Positions 10,416-19,772 are shown, counted from the stretch's first letter. The stretch is 64,000 nucleotides of DNA from BRH-c25 sp012519325 (GCA_050950645.1 JBMNHZ010000005.1:1-64000), one strand, 5' to 3'. Numbers and translations are program-made. The notes: generated by a model not told the origin, from the letters alone.

Positions 10416-12326
10416 CTATACATCAAGATTCCTTACATATTTAGCATTGTGCTCAATAAACTCTCTTCTGGGCTCAACCTTATCTCCCATTAATACTGTA
10501 AATATCTCTTCAGCTGCCACAGCATCCTCCATTGTTACCTGAAGTATGACCCTTGTTTCAGGATTCATCGTAGTATCCCACAACTGCTCGGCATTCATTT
10601 CTCCAAGACCTTTGTATCTCTGTATGCTGGAACCTTCTCTTCCTATTTCCTGAAACAGCTTTTCAAGCTCTTTATCATTATATGCATAATAATCCTTATT
10701 TTTCTTTCTTACTCTGTAAAGAGGCGGTTGAGCTATATAAACGTATCCGGCATCTATTAAAGGTCTCATATATCTATAGAAAAATGTCAGAAGCAGGGTT
10801 CTTATATGTGCACCGTCTACATCGGCATCCGTCATCATTATTATTTTTCCGTATCTCATTTTTTCAATATTGAAATCGTCGCTTATACCAGATCCAAATG
10901 CTGTTATCATAGCTCGAATCATCTCGCTGGACAATATTCTGTCAAGCCGTGCTTTTTCAACATTAAGAATTTTACCTCTCAAAGGAAGTATTGCCTGGTA
11001 CCTTCTGTCTCTCCCTTGCTTTGCAGAGCCTCCAGCTGAATCTCCCTCTACTATGTATAATTCACATAGTTCAGGATCTCTCTCCGAGCAATCTGCCAGC
11101 TTGCCTGGAAGCGTAGTGCTTTCAAGCACTGTTTTTCTTCTCGTCAGCTCTCTTGCCTTTTTTGCTGCTTCTCTGGCCCTTGCAGCAGTCATTGCCTTAT
11201 CAATAATGATTTTTGCATCGGACGGATTCTCTTCTAAAAAGGCCTCTAATCTCTCCATAACTATACTATCAATTATTCCCCTGACCTCAGGGTTTCCAAG
11301 CTTTGTCTTGGTCTGTCCCTCAAATTGGGGATCGGTGAGTCTGATGCTTATTACACAGGACATGCCTTCCCTTGCGTCTTCTCCTATAAGATTTGCATCA
11401 TTTTCTTTGAGATATTTATATCTTCTGGCATAATCATTTATTACCTTGGTTACTGCAGACTTAAAACCGACCATGTGGCTCCCGCCTTCCAAGGTATTAA
11501 TATTATTTGCAAAGCTGAAAATACTCTCATTGTAACCATCGTTATATTGAATGGCTATTTCAACATCAACATTGTCTTTTTTAGCTTCAAAGTATATGGG
11601 TTCCTTATGAAGAACCTCTTTGTTTTTATTAAGGTGTTTGACAAAAGATATGATTCCTCCTTCGTATTGGAAGGTTTTTTCCCTACCGTCTCTTTCATCT
11701 TTAAGATTTATTTTTATCCCTTTATTAAGAAATGCAAGCTCTCTGAGTCTGTGCTCCAGGATATCAAAACTGTATTCCAATTCATCAAATACTTCAGAGT
11801 CAGGTTTGAAAGACACCCTTGATCCTGTTTTATTTGTCGTACCAATAACTTTTAATTCGGTAACGGGAAAACCCCTTTCATATCGTTGGTGATATATCTT
11901 TCCATCTCTTTTTACCTCAATCTCAAGCCATTCAGATAAAGCATTTACTACGGATACCCCAACTCCGTGTAAACCTCCGGAAACCTTATATCCCCCTCCT
12001 CCAAACTTGCTTCCCGCATGAAGAACTGTAAGAGCTACTTCTACCGCAGGTTTCTTAAGCTTTGGATGCATTCCCACCGGAAAACCTCTTCCGTCATCTT
12101 CATTGCTAATTGAATTGTCAGGATGTATGGTTACATTTATGTTTTTGCATGCTCCTACCAGAGCTTCATCTATACTGTTATCCACTACTTCCCAAACAAG
12201 ATGATGAAGCCCCCTGGATCCGGTGCTGCCTATATACATTCCTGGCCTTTTTCTAACGGCCTCCAATCCTTCAAGTACTTGAATCTGTTCCGCTTCATAT
12301 GTGTTTTCAAATCTTTTATCCGTCAC
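10416..12326 (-). CDS. gyrB: DNA gyrase subunit B
   Basis: The ATPase subunit of gyrase (636 residues). GHKL ATP-binding motifs are visible as EVVDNSIDEA, DDGRGFPVGMHP and GGLHGVGVSVVNALSE. The TOPRIM motifs are EGDSAGGSAKQGRDR and DADVDGAHIRTL, the latter holding the metal-binding aspartates. The length fits the short, non-Gammaproteobacterial GyrB. The GTG start is preceded by AGAGGGGG at good spacing. It lies just downstream of remB and upstream of gyrA in the leftward operon from dnaA. Confidence 0.97.
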   Translation of the reverse strand: MTDKRFENTYEAEQIQVLEGLEAVRKRPGMYIGSTGSRGLHHLVWEVVDNSIDEALVGACKNINVTIHPDNSISNEDDGRGFPVGMHPKLKKPAVEVALTVLHAGSKFGGGGYKVSGGLHGVGVSVVNALSEWLEIEVKRDGKIYHQRYERGFPVTELKVIGTTNKTGSRVSFKPDSEVFDELEYSFDILEHRLRELAFLNKGIKINLKDERDGREKTFQYEGGIISFVKHLNKNKEVLHKEPIYFEAKKDNVDVEIAIQYNDGYNESIFSFANNINTLEGGSHMVGFKSAVTKVINDYARRYKYLKENDANLIGEDAREGMSCVISIRLTDPQFEGQTKTKLGNPEVRGIIDSIVMERLEAFLEENPSDAKIIIDKAMTAARAREAAKKARELTRRKTVLESTTLPGKLADCSERDPELCELYIVEGDSAGGSAKQGRDRRYQAILPLRGKILNVEKARLDRILSSEMIRAMITAFGSGISDDFNIEKMRYGKIIMMTDADVDGAHIRTLLLTFFYRYMRPLIDAGYVYIAQPPLYRVRKKNKDYYAYNDKELEKLFQEIGREGSSIQRYKGLGEMNAEQLWDTTMNPETRVILQVTMEDAVAAEEIFTVLMGDKVEPRREFIEHNAKYVRNLDV

Positions 12327-12339
12327 TTCTATTCCCCCT

Positions 12340-12609
12340 CTATTTCAACGATATGTCATCTATGAATCCTGCTCTTTTATATAAGGTTACAGAAGAAATG
12401 GGAGACAAATATATTATTGTCTTTTTATTCTTTTCCGTCAGTATAAAGGATTTCTCTTCATCCTCAGATATTTTTCTTATAAATCCCTCATCCTCTGCAG
12501 TCTTTAAAAACTCCTTTGTATCACCGGATGTACTGCTGGATTCTATATCCATTATTGAAATTATATCCTTCAGAGATATTACAACATCCCCTCCAAGATG
12601 AATAAACAT
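12340..12609 (-). CDS. remB: RemA/RemB-family regulator (DUF370)
   Basis: A small protein (89 residues) starting MFIHLGGDVVISLKDIISIMD, typical of the DUF370 family. RemA and RemB of Bacillus control extracellular matrix genes. The copy between recF and gyrB is the RemB/YaaB position. The C-terminal half (TLYKRAGFID) also fits. GGGAGG stands 8 bases before the ATG at 12609; a TTG one codon upstream is also possible. Its target genes cannot be told from this window. Confidence 0.85.
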   Translation of the reverse strand: MFIHLGGDVVISLKDIISIMDIESSSTSGDTKEFLKTAEDEGFIRKISEDEEKSFILTEKNKKTIIYLSPISSVTLYKRAGFIDDISLK

Positions 12610-12691
12610 CAACTTGTCCTCCCTTGCATCCTTATAAGCTTACTTTATTCATACCTTATTATTATAACTCTTTGTTAAAAAAACTAAAAGA

Positions 12692-13798
12692 CTATTCTTT
12701 TTCTATTATTCCCTCTTCAACTTTAAATACCTTGACCTCTTCATTTATCAACCTTTCAAAATACTCTACATTAGTACAAGTAATGATTGTCTGCATATCT
12801 TTAATGAATTCAATCAAATATTTCTGTCTCTCTTTATCAAGCTCTGAAAAGACGTCATCCAGCAGAAGTACAGGCAATTCTCCCGTTTCTTCTTTCATAT
12901 ATTTGAGTTCGGATATTTTTAGGGAGAGAAGGGTTGTTCTCTGCTGACCCTGGGATGAATATGTCTTAACTTCAGCTCCATTAATAAAGAATAATATATC
13001 ATCCCTGTGAGGCCCCTTATGTGTAATACCTCTTTTTAAATCAATTTTTATATAATTCTCCAGCACTTTGATAAAACTCTCTCTTATTTCTTTTTCTGAA
13101 TTGTTATGATATTTAATTGAGGAATTATATTTAATGTCCAGTTTTTCTTTTTCATTGGATATTCTTTTATGTGTATCAGCTGCCATGCAGCATATCTTAC
13201 ATATAAATTCCTGTCTTGCCCTTATTATTTTGGCACCAAAATCAGCCAACTGCTCGTTCCATATATCTATGGTTTTAAGAATGCCTGTATTTATACCTGC
13301 TTCATTAAGAAGATTATTTCTTTGTTCAAGAGTTCTTAAATACTGAACAAGATTGTAATAATATCCGGGCTTTACCTGTGACAGTATTATGTCAATAAAT
13401 CTTCTTCTTTCAACAGGCCCTTCTTTTATTATTTTCATATGATCGGGAGAAAATATAACAGCATTAAGATTTCCTATTAAATCTCCTATTTTAGAAATTC
13501 TTACTCCGTTTTTTCTTATTTGCTTCTTAATTCTTTTGCTTAAATATATCTCTATTCTCTCTTCTTCTTCTTTTTTATAATCTATTGTTATTTTAGCGTC
13601 TTCACTATTCCATCTTATTAACTCCATATCTTTTTGAGTTCTGTGAGATTTACCGGTAGACGCCATATAAACTGATTCTATAATATTGGTCTTTCCCTGT
13701 GCATTCCGACCGTAAAATACGTTAACCCCTTCGCCCAGTTCGATATCAGTTTCTTTATAATTTCTGAAATTCTTTAAATCTATCCTTTTTATATACAA
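12692..13798 (-). CDS. recF: DNA replication and repair protein RecF
   Basis: An SMC-like ATPase that helps load RecA at gapped DNA through RecFOR. In 368 residues it shows Walker A GRNAQGKTN near the N-terminus, the ABC signature region YSSQGQQRTTLLSLKISELK, and Walker B LLLDDVFSELD. I chose the TTG at 13798 (YIKRIDLKNFRNY follows), preceded by AGAGGTG. The GTG three codons earlier overlaps the ribosome binding site. It sits 20 bp after yaaA, in the usual dnaN-yaaA-recF order. Confidence 0.95.
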   Translation of the reverse strand: MYIKRIDLKNFRNYKETDIELGEGVNVFYGRNAQGKTNIIESVYMASTGKSHRTQKDMELIRWNSEDAKITIDYKKEEEERIEIYLSKRIKKQIRKNGVRISKIGDLIGNLNAVIFSPDHMKIIKEGPVERRRFIDIILSQVKPGYYYNLVQYLRTLEQRNNLLNEAGINTGILKTIDIWNEQLADFGAKIIRARQEFICKICCMAADTHKRISNEKEKLDIKYNSSIKYHNNSEKEIRESFIKVLENYIKIDLKRGITHKGPHRDDILFFINGAEVKTYSSQGQQRTTLLSLKISELKYMKEETGELPVLLLDDVFSELDKERQKYLIEFIKDMQTIITCTNVEYFERLINEEVKVFKVEEGIIEKE

Positions 13799-13818
13799 TA
13801 TAAGCACCTCTACAATTT

Positions 13819-14025
13819 TTAAATAAGTCTGATTTTTTCATCAAAAACCTCTATTATATCTCCCCTGCGAAGCTTTTTTCCCCTTGCTCTCTCTATATTT
13901 CCATTAACTTTTACCATTCCGCCTGTTATAATATTCTTTGCTTCTCCTCCCGTATCTGCAATGCTTTCAAATTTTAAAAACTGATCAAGCTTTATGAAAT
14001 CCGTATTTATCTTTACTTCTCTCAT
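13819..14025 (-). CDS. yaaA: S4-domain RNA-binding protein YaaA/RlbA
   Basis: A 68-residue S4-like protein (LDQFLKFESIADTGGEAKNI...GGMVKVNGNIERARGKKLRRGD). The same small gene lies between dnaN and recF across Firmicutes, where it is linked to ribosome maturation. GAGAGTG precedes the ATG. It follows dnaN after an intrinsic terminator-like hairpin and is close to recF, so it is probably partly read through. Confidence 0.9.
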   Translation of the reverse strand: MREVKINTDFIKLDQFLKFESIADTGGEAKNIITGGMVKVNGNIERARGKKLRRGDIIEVFDEKIRLI

Positions 14026-14049
14026 AATATCACTCTCTTTTCTTTAATT

Positions 14050-14089
14050 AAAAGGCTGCTGCAGAGTACCTTCTTGCAACAGCCCTTTT
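14050..14089 (-). terminator. Terminator or attenuator after dnaN
   Basis: On the minus strand GGCTGTTGCA (14084-14075) pairs with TGCAGCAGCC (14063-14054), followed by TTTTAATT. It begins almost at the dnaN stop. It would reduce transcription into yaaA-recF. Confidence 0.75.
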
Positions 14090-15196
14090 TTAGTTGTTCT
14101 TTTTAAACCTTGCAGGAAGAACAAGATACAAATAGTCTTCGTTATTTATGGGTCTTATTATACTGGGACTTACGTTTGTGGTAAATTCTACTGTTATTTC
14201 TTCACCTTCCAATACTTTAAGCACATCTATAAAATACTTTGCATTAAAGGCAATTTCAATATCATTTCCCTCTTTTTGTATTTTTAGCTCCTCGTGCACA
14301 TCACCATATTGTGAATTTGACATTATTGCCATAATATCATCGTTTATTTCAAACTTTATCATGTTGTTGCTGGAGTCTCTTGCAAATAATGCAGCCCTGT
14401 CGCAAGCTTCCATAAGCAGGTTTGAAGAAACCTTAATTTTAATTTTATATTCTGCAGGTATTATCTGTTTATAATTTATAAACTCTCCCTCTAATAGTCT
14501 AGAAACTACTATTGTATTATCAATATGAACCTGAATGTGGTTTTTTGAAAAATAAATGTTTACGTTTTCTTCATTATCGTTAATTATTTTTCCAATTTCA
14601 GACAGGGTCTTTCCCGGAATAACAGCTTTAATATTGCTATCATTTATTATTGAGTTTTTCTTCACAGCCATTCTGAAACCATCAAGGGCCACCATAGTTA
14701 GTTCATCACCAGATACATCAAAAAGTACTCCTGTAAGTATTGGCCTGACTTCATCAACAGATACGGCAAATATTGTTTTTCTTATCATATCTTTAAGTAT
14801 ATTTTGTTTAAGTATAATTCCTTTCTCCTTCTTCACCGACGGAAGTTCAGGATATTCATTGTAAGGAAGAGTTACAACTTTGAATTTTGATCCTTCGCTT
14901 TTTATGCACACTAGATTTCCCTCTACCGTTTCTATTTCAATATCCGAATCAGGAAGCTTTCTTACAATATCTCCAACTATCTTTGAGGATAATACGGCTT
15001 TACCGGGTTCAATAACATCTACGTTCGATACTGTTTCAATTCCTATTTCAAGATCTGTTGCAGTAAGCTTAAGCTTGCCATTTTTTGCATCAAAAAGAAT
15101 TCCTTCTAAAATTGGAAGAGTAGTTTTTGAAGGAACTGCTTTTTGAACTACATTTATAATTTCCAAAAGCGAAGATTTTGTAGTTATTATTTTCAT
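14090..15196 (-). CDS. dnaN: DNA polymerase III beta sliding clamp
   Basis: The ring-shaped processivity clamp (368 residues, three clamp domains). The start is MKIITTKSSLLEIINVVQKA, and the C-terminal end (YLYLVLPARFKKNN) keeps the peptide-pocket-forming strand typical of the family. GGAGG lies 9 bases before the ATG, and the intervening bases are themselves a perfect DnaA box (15197-15205). This suggests DnaA binding could influence dnaN translation or transcription. It is second in the dnaA operon. Confidence 0.97.
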   Translation of the reverse strand: MKIITTKSSLLEIINVVQKAVPSKTTLPILEGILFDAKNGKLKLTATDLEIGIETVSNVDVIEPGKAVLSSKIVGDIVRKLPDSDIEIETVEGNLVCIKSEGSKFKVVTLPYNEYPELPSVKKEKGIILKQNILKDMIRKTIFAVSVDEVRPILTGVLFDVSGDELTMVALDGFRMAVKKNSIINDSNIKAVIPGKTLSEIGKIINDNEENVNIYFSKNHIQVHIDNTIVVSRLLEGEFINYKQIIPAEYKIKIKVSSNLLMEACDRAALFARDSSNNMIKFEINDDIMAIMSNSQYGDVHEELKIQKEGNDIEIAFNAKYFIDVLKVLEGEEITVEFTTNVSPSIIRPINNEDYLYLVLPARFKKNN

Positions 15197-15205
15197 TGTG
15201 GATAA
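15197..15205 (-). promoter_or_regulatory. Perfect DnaA box abutting the dnaN start
   Basis: TTATCCACA on the minus strand, immediately before the dnaN ATG and after its Shine-Dalgarno sequence. It marks the dnaN end of the dnaA-dnaN intergenic origin segment. Confidence 0.8.
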
Positions 15206-15390
15206 CCTCCGATATTTATTTTAATATAATATAATAAATTATTTTAGTAGTAATAGTAGTAGGGGCTGTTAATAAGTGCAAAAGTATCAGGAGTCCTGCT
15301 TTAAGAATTAAGATTGATGTTAATAATATGTGAGCTATACGATAAAATTCTGTTGACAGTGATGTATAATGCAAAAAATTATCAACAGGT
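15206..15390. other. oriC: oriC unwinding region with DnaA-trio array
   Basis: The dnaA-dnaN gap has the order expected for a Bacillus-type basal unwinding system. There is a DnaA-box-like TGTTAATAA at 15267-15275, a short G-rich block GGGGC, six trinucleotides TAG TAG TAA TAG TAG TAG at 15245-15262, and a very AT-rich stretch at 15215-15244 toward dnaN. A further box-like TTATCAACA lies at 15379-15387. The trio pattern matches the known 3'-[G/A]AT-5' motif bound by DnaA on single strands. The assignment is by pattern and position. Confidence 0.75.
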
Positions 15391-15414
15391 TATTAATAGT
15401 ATATAAACAGGTTA

Positions 15415-16746
15415 TTAACCTTCTATTTTGCTTTTCAGCTCCTCCAGAACAGATTTTAACTGGGTGTCTGTTTTTAAATCAGAGGATATTTTTTCGTATG
15501 CGTGCATTATTGTAGTATGATCTCTGTCGAATTCTTCGCCTATCCTCGGAAGAGAAAGATCCGTAAGTTCTCTGCAGAGGAACATTGCGATTTGTCTAGG
15601 TAATACTATTGACTTATTTCTTTTTTTTGCAGTAAAATCCTCAATACTAATATTATAATAATTTCCTATAATATCTTTTATAAGCGAGGGAGTAATCTTC
15701 TTTTTGTTAGAAATTGATACTATATCCTTTAAGGCCTCGTTTGCAAGTTCTTCGTTAATTTCACCGTTTGTTAGCGAAGAATATGCCACAACTCTTATTA
15801 AAGCCCCCTCAAGCTCTCGAATATTTGAGTGAATTTTTTTTGCTATCAGAAGCATGACGCTATCAGAGATTTCAAGGTTCTCGGATTTTGCCTTTTTCTT
15901 TAATATAGCTATTCGGGTTTCAAGGTCCGGAGGTTGTATATCAGCTATTAAGCCCTGTTCAAATCTTGATCGGAGCCTTTCCTCCAATGTTCTTATTTCT
16001 TTTGGAGGTCTGTCACTGGATATAATTATTTGTTTGTTAGCCTCATATAAGGAATTGAAGGTATGAAAGAACTCCTCCTGAGTGCTTTCTTTTCCGGCAA
16101 TAAACTGGATATCGTCAATTAAAAGAACATCCACATTTCTATATTTGTTTCGGAACTCATTGTTTCTGTCGTCTCTGATAGAATTAATAAGCTCATTTGT
16201 AAATGTTTCTGATGAAATATATACAACCTTGGTTCTTATATTTTGTTTAAGTATGTAGTGACCTATTGCATGCATAAGGTGGGTCTTGCCCAATCCGACA
16301 CCTCCATAAATAAAAAGAGGATTATAAGCCCTGGCAGGTGATTCCGCTACAGCAACAGATGCTGCATGGGCAAGACGGTTACTGTTTCCGATTACAAAGG
16401 TTTCAAATGTATATTTAGGATTTAAGGAGGAATTCACCGATTCCTCAAATTGGTTTATTTCAGACCTTTCTGTCATTATTGAATCATAATTTTCTTCGCT
16501 CGGAATTATGAACCGTATTTCGTAATACTCAGAGGTGACTTGCTTCAATGCATTTTTTATTAAATTGCTGTATCTTGCCTCAAGTATGCCTTTTGTAAAG
16601 TCATCCGGAACAGAGAATGTAATAAAATTTTCTTTTATTGAAACAGGTTGTATGGCTTTGAGCCAAGTATTGAAGCTTACTTCCGTCAATTCAACCTTAA
16701 TTACGTTTAAAGTTTTTTCCCAGATGCCTGATAATTGAGAATACAT
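15415..16746 (-). CDS. dnaA: Chromosomal replication initiator DnaA
   Basis: The AAA+ initiator that binds DnaA boxes and melts oriC (443 residues). Domain III has Walker A GGVGLGKTH and Walker B VLLIDDIQF. Domain IV ends with the DNA-binding signature FDRDHTTIMHAYEKI. The N-terminal domain I (WEKTLNVIKVELTEVSFNTW) mediates self-interaction. GGAGG stands 7 bases before the ATG. It is transcribed leftward from the origin, divergent from rpmH, and heads the operon with dnaN. DnaA boxes upstream suggest autoregulation. Confidence 0.98.
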   Translation of the reverse strand: MYSQLSGIWEKTLNVIKVELTEVSFNTWLKAIQPVSIKENFITFSVPDDFTKGILEARYSNLIKNALKQVTSEYYEIRFIIPSEENYDSIMTERSEINQFEESVNSSLNPKYTFETFVIGNSNRLAHAASVAVAESPARAYNPLFIYGGVGLGKTHLMHAIGHYILKQNIRTKVVYISSETFTNELINSIRDDRNNEFRNKYRNVDVLLIDDIQFIAGKESTQEEFFHTFNSLYEANKQIIISSDRPPKEIRTLEERLRSRFEQGLIADIQPPDLETRIAILKKKAKSENLEISDSVMLLIAKKIHSNIRELEGALIRVVAYSSLTNGEINEELANEALKDIVSISNKKKITPSLIKDIIGNYYNISIEDFTAKKRNKSIVLPRQIAMFLCRELTDLSLPRIGEEFDRDHTTIMHAYEKISSDLKTDTQLKSVLEELKSKIEG

Positions 16747-16843
16747 AAAAAAGCCTCCTTAACCGACATAATTGCCAATAATTAAGTATTAAGTGGTTTA
16801 AAATTATTATAATATAATACATTAATTAAATAATGAATAAAAA

Positions 16844-17104
16844 TGTGAATAAGTTGTTAATATAAATCTGGATAAAAAAATATATTCTGATAAATGAACG
16901 TAAAAAATATATTTATCCACATATTGTATGCTTCGCACGAAACATATTTATTGATTCGTATGCCGTGAAATTTACAACATATACAAGAATGTATTTGTAT
17001 GATTATTGACAATAAAAAAGAAGTTAATACACATTAATAAACAGGTTATACACAAATTATACACAATTGTTGATAACTTTAGGAATTATGCCGGGTTATG
17101 CACA
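16844..17104. other. oriC: oriC DnaA-box cluster upstream of dnaA
   Basis: Boxes matching TTATNCACA occur at 16844-16852 (minus), 16913-16921 (plus, perfect TTATCCACA), 17046-17054, 17057-17065 and 17096-17104 (plus). TTATCAACA is on the minus strand at 17068-17076. Three of them start exactly 11 bp apart (17046, 17057, 17068), about one helical turn. The surroundings are very AT-rich. Strand bias of genes flips here, as expected at an origin. I see no convincing gene in 17105-17422. Confidence 0.88.
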
Positions 17105-17422
17105 TCCATATAATTATAATAGCAAAAAAGAAGGTCAAGTTCAACAATAATAAGATTATAATAAATGACTGCGAAGATATTGTAAATACTGTATCCGCAC
17201 TTAACATGACAAGCTGTGTGACAGATATAAGCGCTGCAAATATTGTATTGACACAAACTATTAATGCCTTTATAATTTTAATAGTAAAGTGGTGAATTAT
17301 GCTTTGCAATACAATGAAGCTCCCGATGAATGTACACATGTACAGATAAAATCGGTACGCATATTCGTCGGGACTATTAATTTGACATAAAAGTTAAACT
17401 CAGAGATTAGGGGGTGCATAGT

Positions 17423-17557
17423 ATGTTAATGACATATCAGCCAAAGAAAAGGCAAAGAAAAAGAGTTCATGGTTTCAGAGAAAGAATGAGTACAGCAACA
17501 GGCAGAGAAGTCCTTAGAAGGAGAAGGAGAAAAGGTAGAAAAAGATTGACAGTATAA
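17423..17557 (+). CDS. rpmH: 50S ribosomal protein L34
   Basis: A 44-codon frame encoding MLMTYQPKKRQRKRVHGFRE followed by RMSTATGREVLRRRRRKGRK and RLTV, the canonical L34 length and sequence. GGGGGTG precedes the ATG. It is the first rightward gene from the origin, ahead of rnpA, as in most Firmicutes. Confidence 0.97.
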   Translation: MLMTYQPKKRQRKRVHGFRERMSTATGREVLRRRRRKGRKRLTV

Positions 17558-17604
17558 GGCCGCGAACTGTGGCCTTTTTCTGTATGAAAGGGAAGAGGCA
17601 GGAT

Positions 17605-17949
17605 ATGACAACACTGCATAAGCTTAAGAAAAATTATGAATTCAAGAAAGTTTATAACGAAGGAAAGTATTATGTAGAAAAATATGTTGTCATGTATATA
17701 GTTTTAAATAACTCTAATTTTAACAGAGTGGGTTTTTCGGTGAGCAAGAAAGTTGGAAAAAGTGTCGTAAGAAACAAAGTTAAAAGACAGATGAAGGAAG
17801 CATACAGAAAGTTTGCCGATAATACAAAACTAGGATTCGATATAGTTTTTACGGCAAGGGCAGGAAGCGGATCAGCGGATTATAAAATGATTGAAAATAA
17901 TATCAAATCGGTTTTAAAAAGAGCCAAGCTTAAAAAATGCGAGGAATAG
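17605..17949 (+). CDS. rnpA: Ribonuclease P protein component
   Basis: The protein subunit of RNase P, which matures tRNA 5' ends. In 114 residues it has the RNR-type motif VVRNKVKRQMKEAYRK and the N-terminal strand GFSVSKKVGKS. The ATG at 17605 follows AGAGG. A longer in-frame opening upstream lacks a ribosome binding site. It lies 47 bp after rpmH, and its stop overlaps the start context of yidD. Confidence 0.95.
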   Translation: MTTLHKLKKNYEFKKVYNEGKYYVEKYVVMYIVLNNSNFNRVGFSVSKKVGKSVVRNKVKRQMKEAYRKFADNTKLGFDIVFTARAGSGSADYKMIENNIKSVLKRAKLKKCEE

Positions 17950-18177
17950 ATGAGAAAAGTTTTTATTTTTATTATTAAAATATATCAAATATTGATTTCC
18001 CCATTATCCAGAGGTAAGTGCAGATTCATTCCTACTTGTTCTAACTATGCTATTGAAGCTATTGACAGGCATGGAATCATATATGGATTATATCTGTCTG
18101 CAGGAAGAGTCTTAAGATGTAATCCTTTTAATCCCGGTGGATATGATCCCGTACCGGTAAAGAAAGAAAAACCTTAG
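17950..18177 (+). CDS. yidD: Membrane protein insertion efficiency factor YidD
   Basis: A 75-residue protein with the family core LSRGKCRFIPTCSNYAIEAI and C-terminal RCNPFNPGGYDPVP. It assists YidC-dependent insertion. The ATG directly follows the rnpA stop, and GAGGAA in the end of rnpA serves as the ribosome binding site. The gap of 142 bp to yidC holds no recognised gene. Confidence 0.93.
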   Translation: MRKVFIFIIKIYQILISPLSRGKCRFIPTCSNYAIEAIDRHGIIYGLYLSAGRVLRCNPFNPGGYDPVPVKKEKP

Positions 18178-18319
18178 GTTTTCATGATAAACTTTATATA
18201 ACGAAGCGAAAAGATATACAAAAGTGGTGACATATATTCCCTGCTTCGTTGTAATGCCAGACAGGTTTTTTGCAAAGCAAAAAATCCTCATTAAAATCTT
18301 GTTATAAGGGGGAAAAGAA

Positions 18320-19051
18320 TTGTTAAATTTTATTGCCAAACCTTTAGGTATGTTGTTAAAGCTCATATTTGATTTTGTTGGAGACTATGGGTACTCAATA
18401 ATTATTTTTACTATAATAACTAAGGTTCTCCTTCTTCCTATTAATATAAAGCAGACGGAATCCACCAAAAAAATGAATGAATTGAATCCTAAAATGAAGG
18501 AGATACAGGAAAAGTACAAGAACGACAAAGAAAAAATGAATCAAAAACTAATGGAATTTTATAGGGAGAATAATTATAATCCTGCATCAGGCTGTCTACC
18601 TGCGCTTATTCAAATGCCTATTTTATTTGCATTATTTTATGTTATACAGGATCCGGTTAAGTATGTATTCTTAGATGCAGATATATATGCAAATATTTCA
18701 AAGAATTTGTGGTGGCTTACCGACCTTGGTAAACCAGAAATGTCAGCCACAGTGTTCAGAGTTGCGGGATTCGGAGTACCGATACTGGCGATATTGTCTG
18801 CCGGAACAACATATTTTCAAATGAAGATGGTAAGCGCCCCTAGAGGGAAGGCGGAAAAGGGAAAGCCAGATACGGCAGCGCAGACACAGAACATGATGAC
18901 AAATATTATGCCAATAATGTTCGGATGGATTACGCTCAACGTTCCTTCGGGGCTTGCATTGTATTGGGTTGCAGGTAATATATTTACGATTATACAACAG
19001 TATTTTATGATGAAGCCGAAACCTCAGGATGCAAAAAAGGAGGAAAAATAG
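18320..19051 (+). CDS. yidC: Membrane protein insertase YidC/OxaA
   Basis: An integral membrane insertase and chaperone (243 residues) of the short Gram-positive type without the large periplasmic domain. Hydrophobic segments lie at roughly 8-38, 93-118, 145-167 and 192-230. The charged cytoplasmic hairpin (NELNPKMKEIQEKYKND) sits between the first two. The TTG start follows AAGGGGG. jag follows after two bases. Confidence 0.95.
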   Translation: MLNFIAKPLGMLLKLIFDFVGDYGYSIIIFTIITKVLLLPINIKQTESTKKMNELNPKMKEIQEKYKNDKEKMNQKLMEFYRENNYNPASGCLPALIQMPILFALFYVIQDPVKYVFLDADIYANISKNLWWLTDLGKPEMSATVFRVAGFGVPILAILSAGTTYFQMKMVSAPRGKAEKGKPDTAAQTQNMMTNIMPIMFGWITLNVPSGLALYWVAGNIFTIIQQYFMMKPKPQDAKKEEK

Positions 19052-19053
19052 AT

Positions 19054-19746
19054 ATGATGATGGTGGAAAAAACGGCAAAAACCGTAGAAGAAGCTGTACG
19101 ATCTGCTTTGGAGGAGCTAAAGACTGACAAGGAAAGTGTAGAAATTGAGATTATTGAACAGCCTGTTAAAGGAATTTTCGGCATCATCGGATCTAAAAAT
19201 GCCAGGGTCAGAGTAACCCTGAAAGAGAAGAAAATTACCGAGAAGATTGTTGAAAAGGAAATAGAAAAAACGGAGATCAGAATTACTGATTATATTCTGG
19301 AGAAGGAAAGGGCAAGAAAGTTTCTGAGAGATGTTTTGGAAGCCATGGATATAAAAGCTGAGATAAGGGTAAAAGATGTAAATGAAAGCTTATATATTAA
19401 CCTTGCAGGTCCGAAGATGGGCGTAATAATCGGAAGAAGAGGGCAGACGCTGGATTCCCTTCAGTACTTGGTAAGCTTGGTGGTTAATAAGGATAAGGAA
19501 AGAGAAAGCTTTGTAAAGGTTATTATTGATACGGAGGATTACAGGAGAAAAAGGGAAGAAACCCTTAAGAGGCTTGCCAAAAGGCTGGCAGAAAAGGTTA
19601 AAAGAACAGGCAGAAAGGTAGAGCTTGAGCCTATGAATCCTTATGAGAGAAGGATAATACACTCTACACTTCAGGGAATAGAAGGAATAACTACTTTCAG
19701 TGAAGGGGAAGAGCCATACAGAAAGGTTATAATATCAAATAAATAG
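19054..19746 (+). CDS. khpB: RNA-binding protein Jag/KhpB
   Basis: A 230-residue protein with a Jag-N domain (about 1-55), a KH domain with the loop IIGRRGQTLDSLQYL, and a C-terminal R3H domain (RRIIHSTLQGIEGITTFSEG). It binds RNA with KhpA and affects cell elongation and division in other Firmicutes. The start has three successive ATGs after GGAGG. The first is taken, though a later one is possible. It ends the rpmH-jag operon at a strong terminator. Confidence 0.95.
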   Translation: MMMVEKTAKTVEEAVRSALEELKTDKESVEIEIIEQPVKGIFGIIGSKNARVRVTLKEKKITEKIVEKEIEKTEIRITDYILEKERARKFLRDVLEAMDIKAEIRVKDVNESLYINLAGPKMGVIIGRRGQTLDSLQYLVSLVVNKDKERESFVKVIIDTEDYRRKREETLKRLAKRLAEKVKRTGRKVELEPMNPYERRIIHSTLQGIEGITTFSEGEEPYRKVIISNK

Positions 19747-19772
19747 AGAATTTTTTTAAATCATAAAGGATT

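Noticed and set aside
17079..17339. An 86-codon hydrophobic minus-strand frame in the oriC region, overlapping another frame on the plus strand.
   Set aside because: AT-rich origin DNA gives hydrophobic codons by chance. There is no ribosome binding site or family resemblance, and DnaA boxes overlap it.
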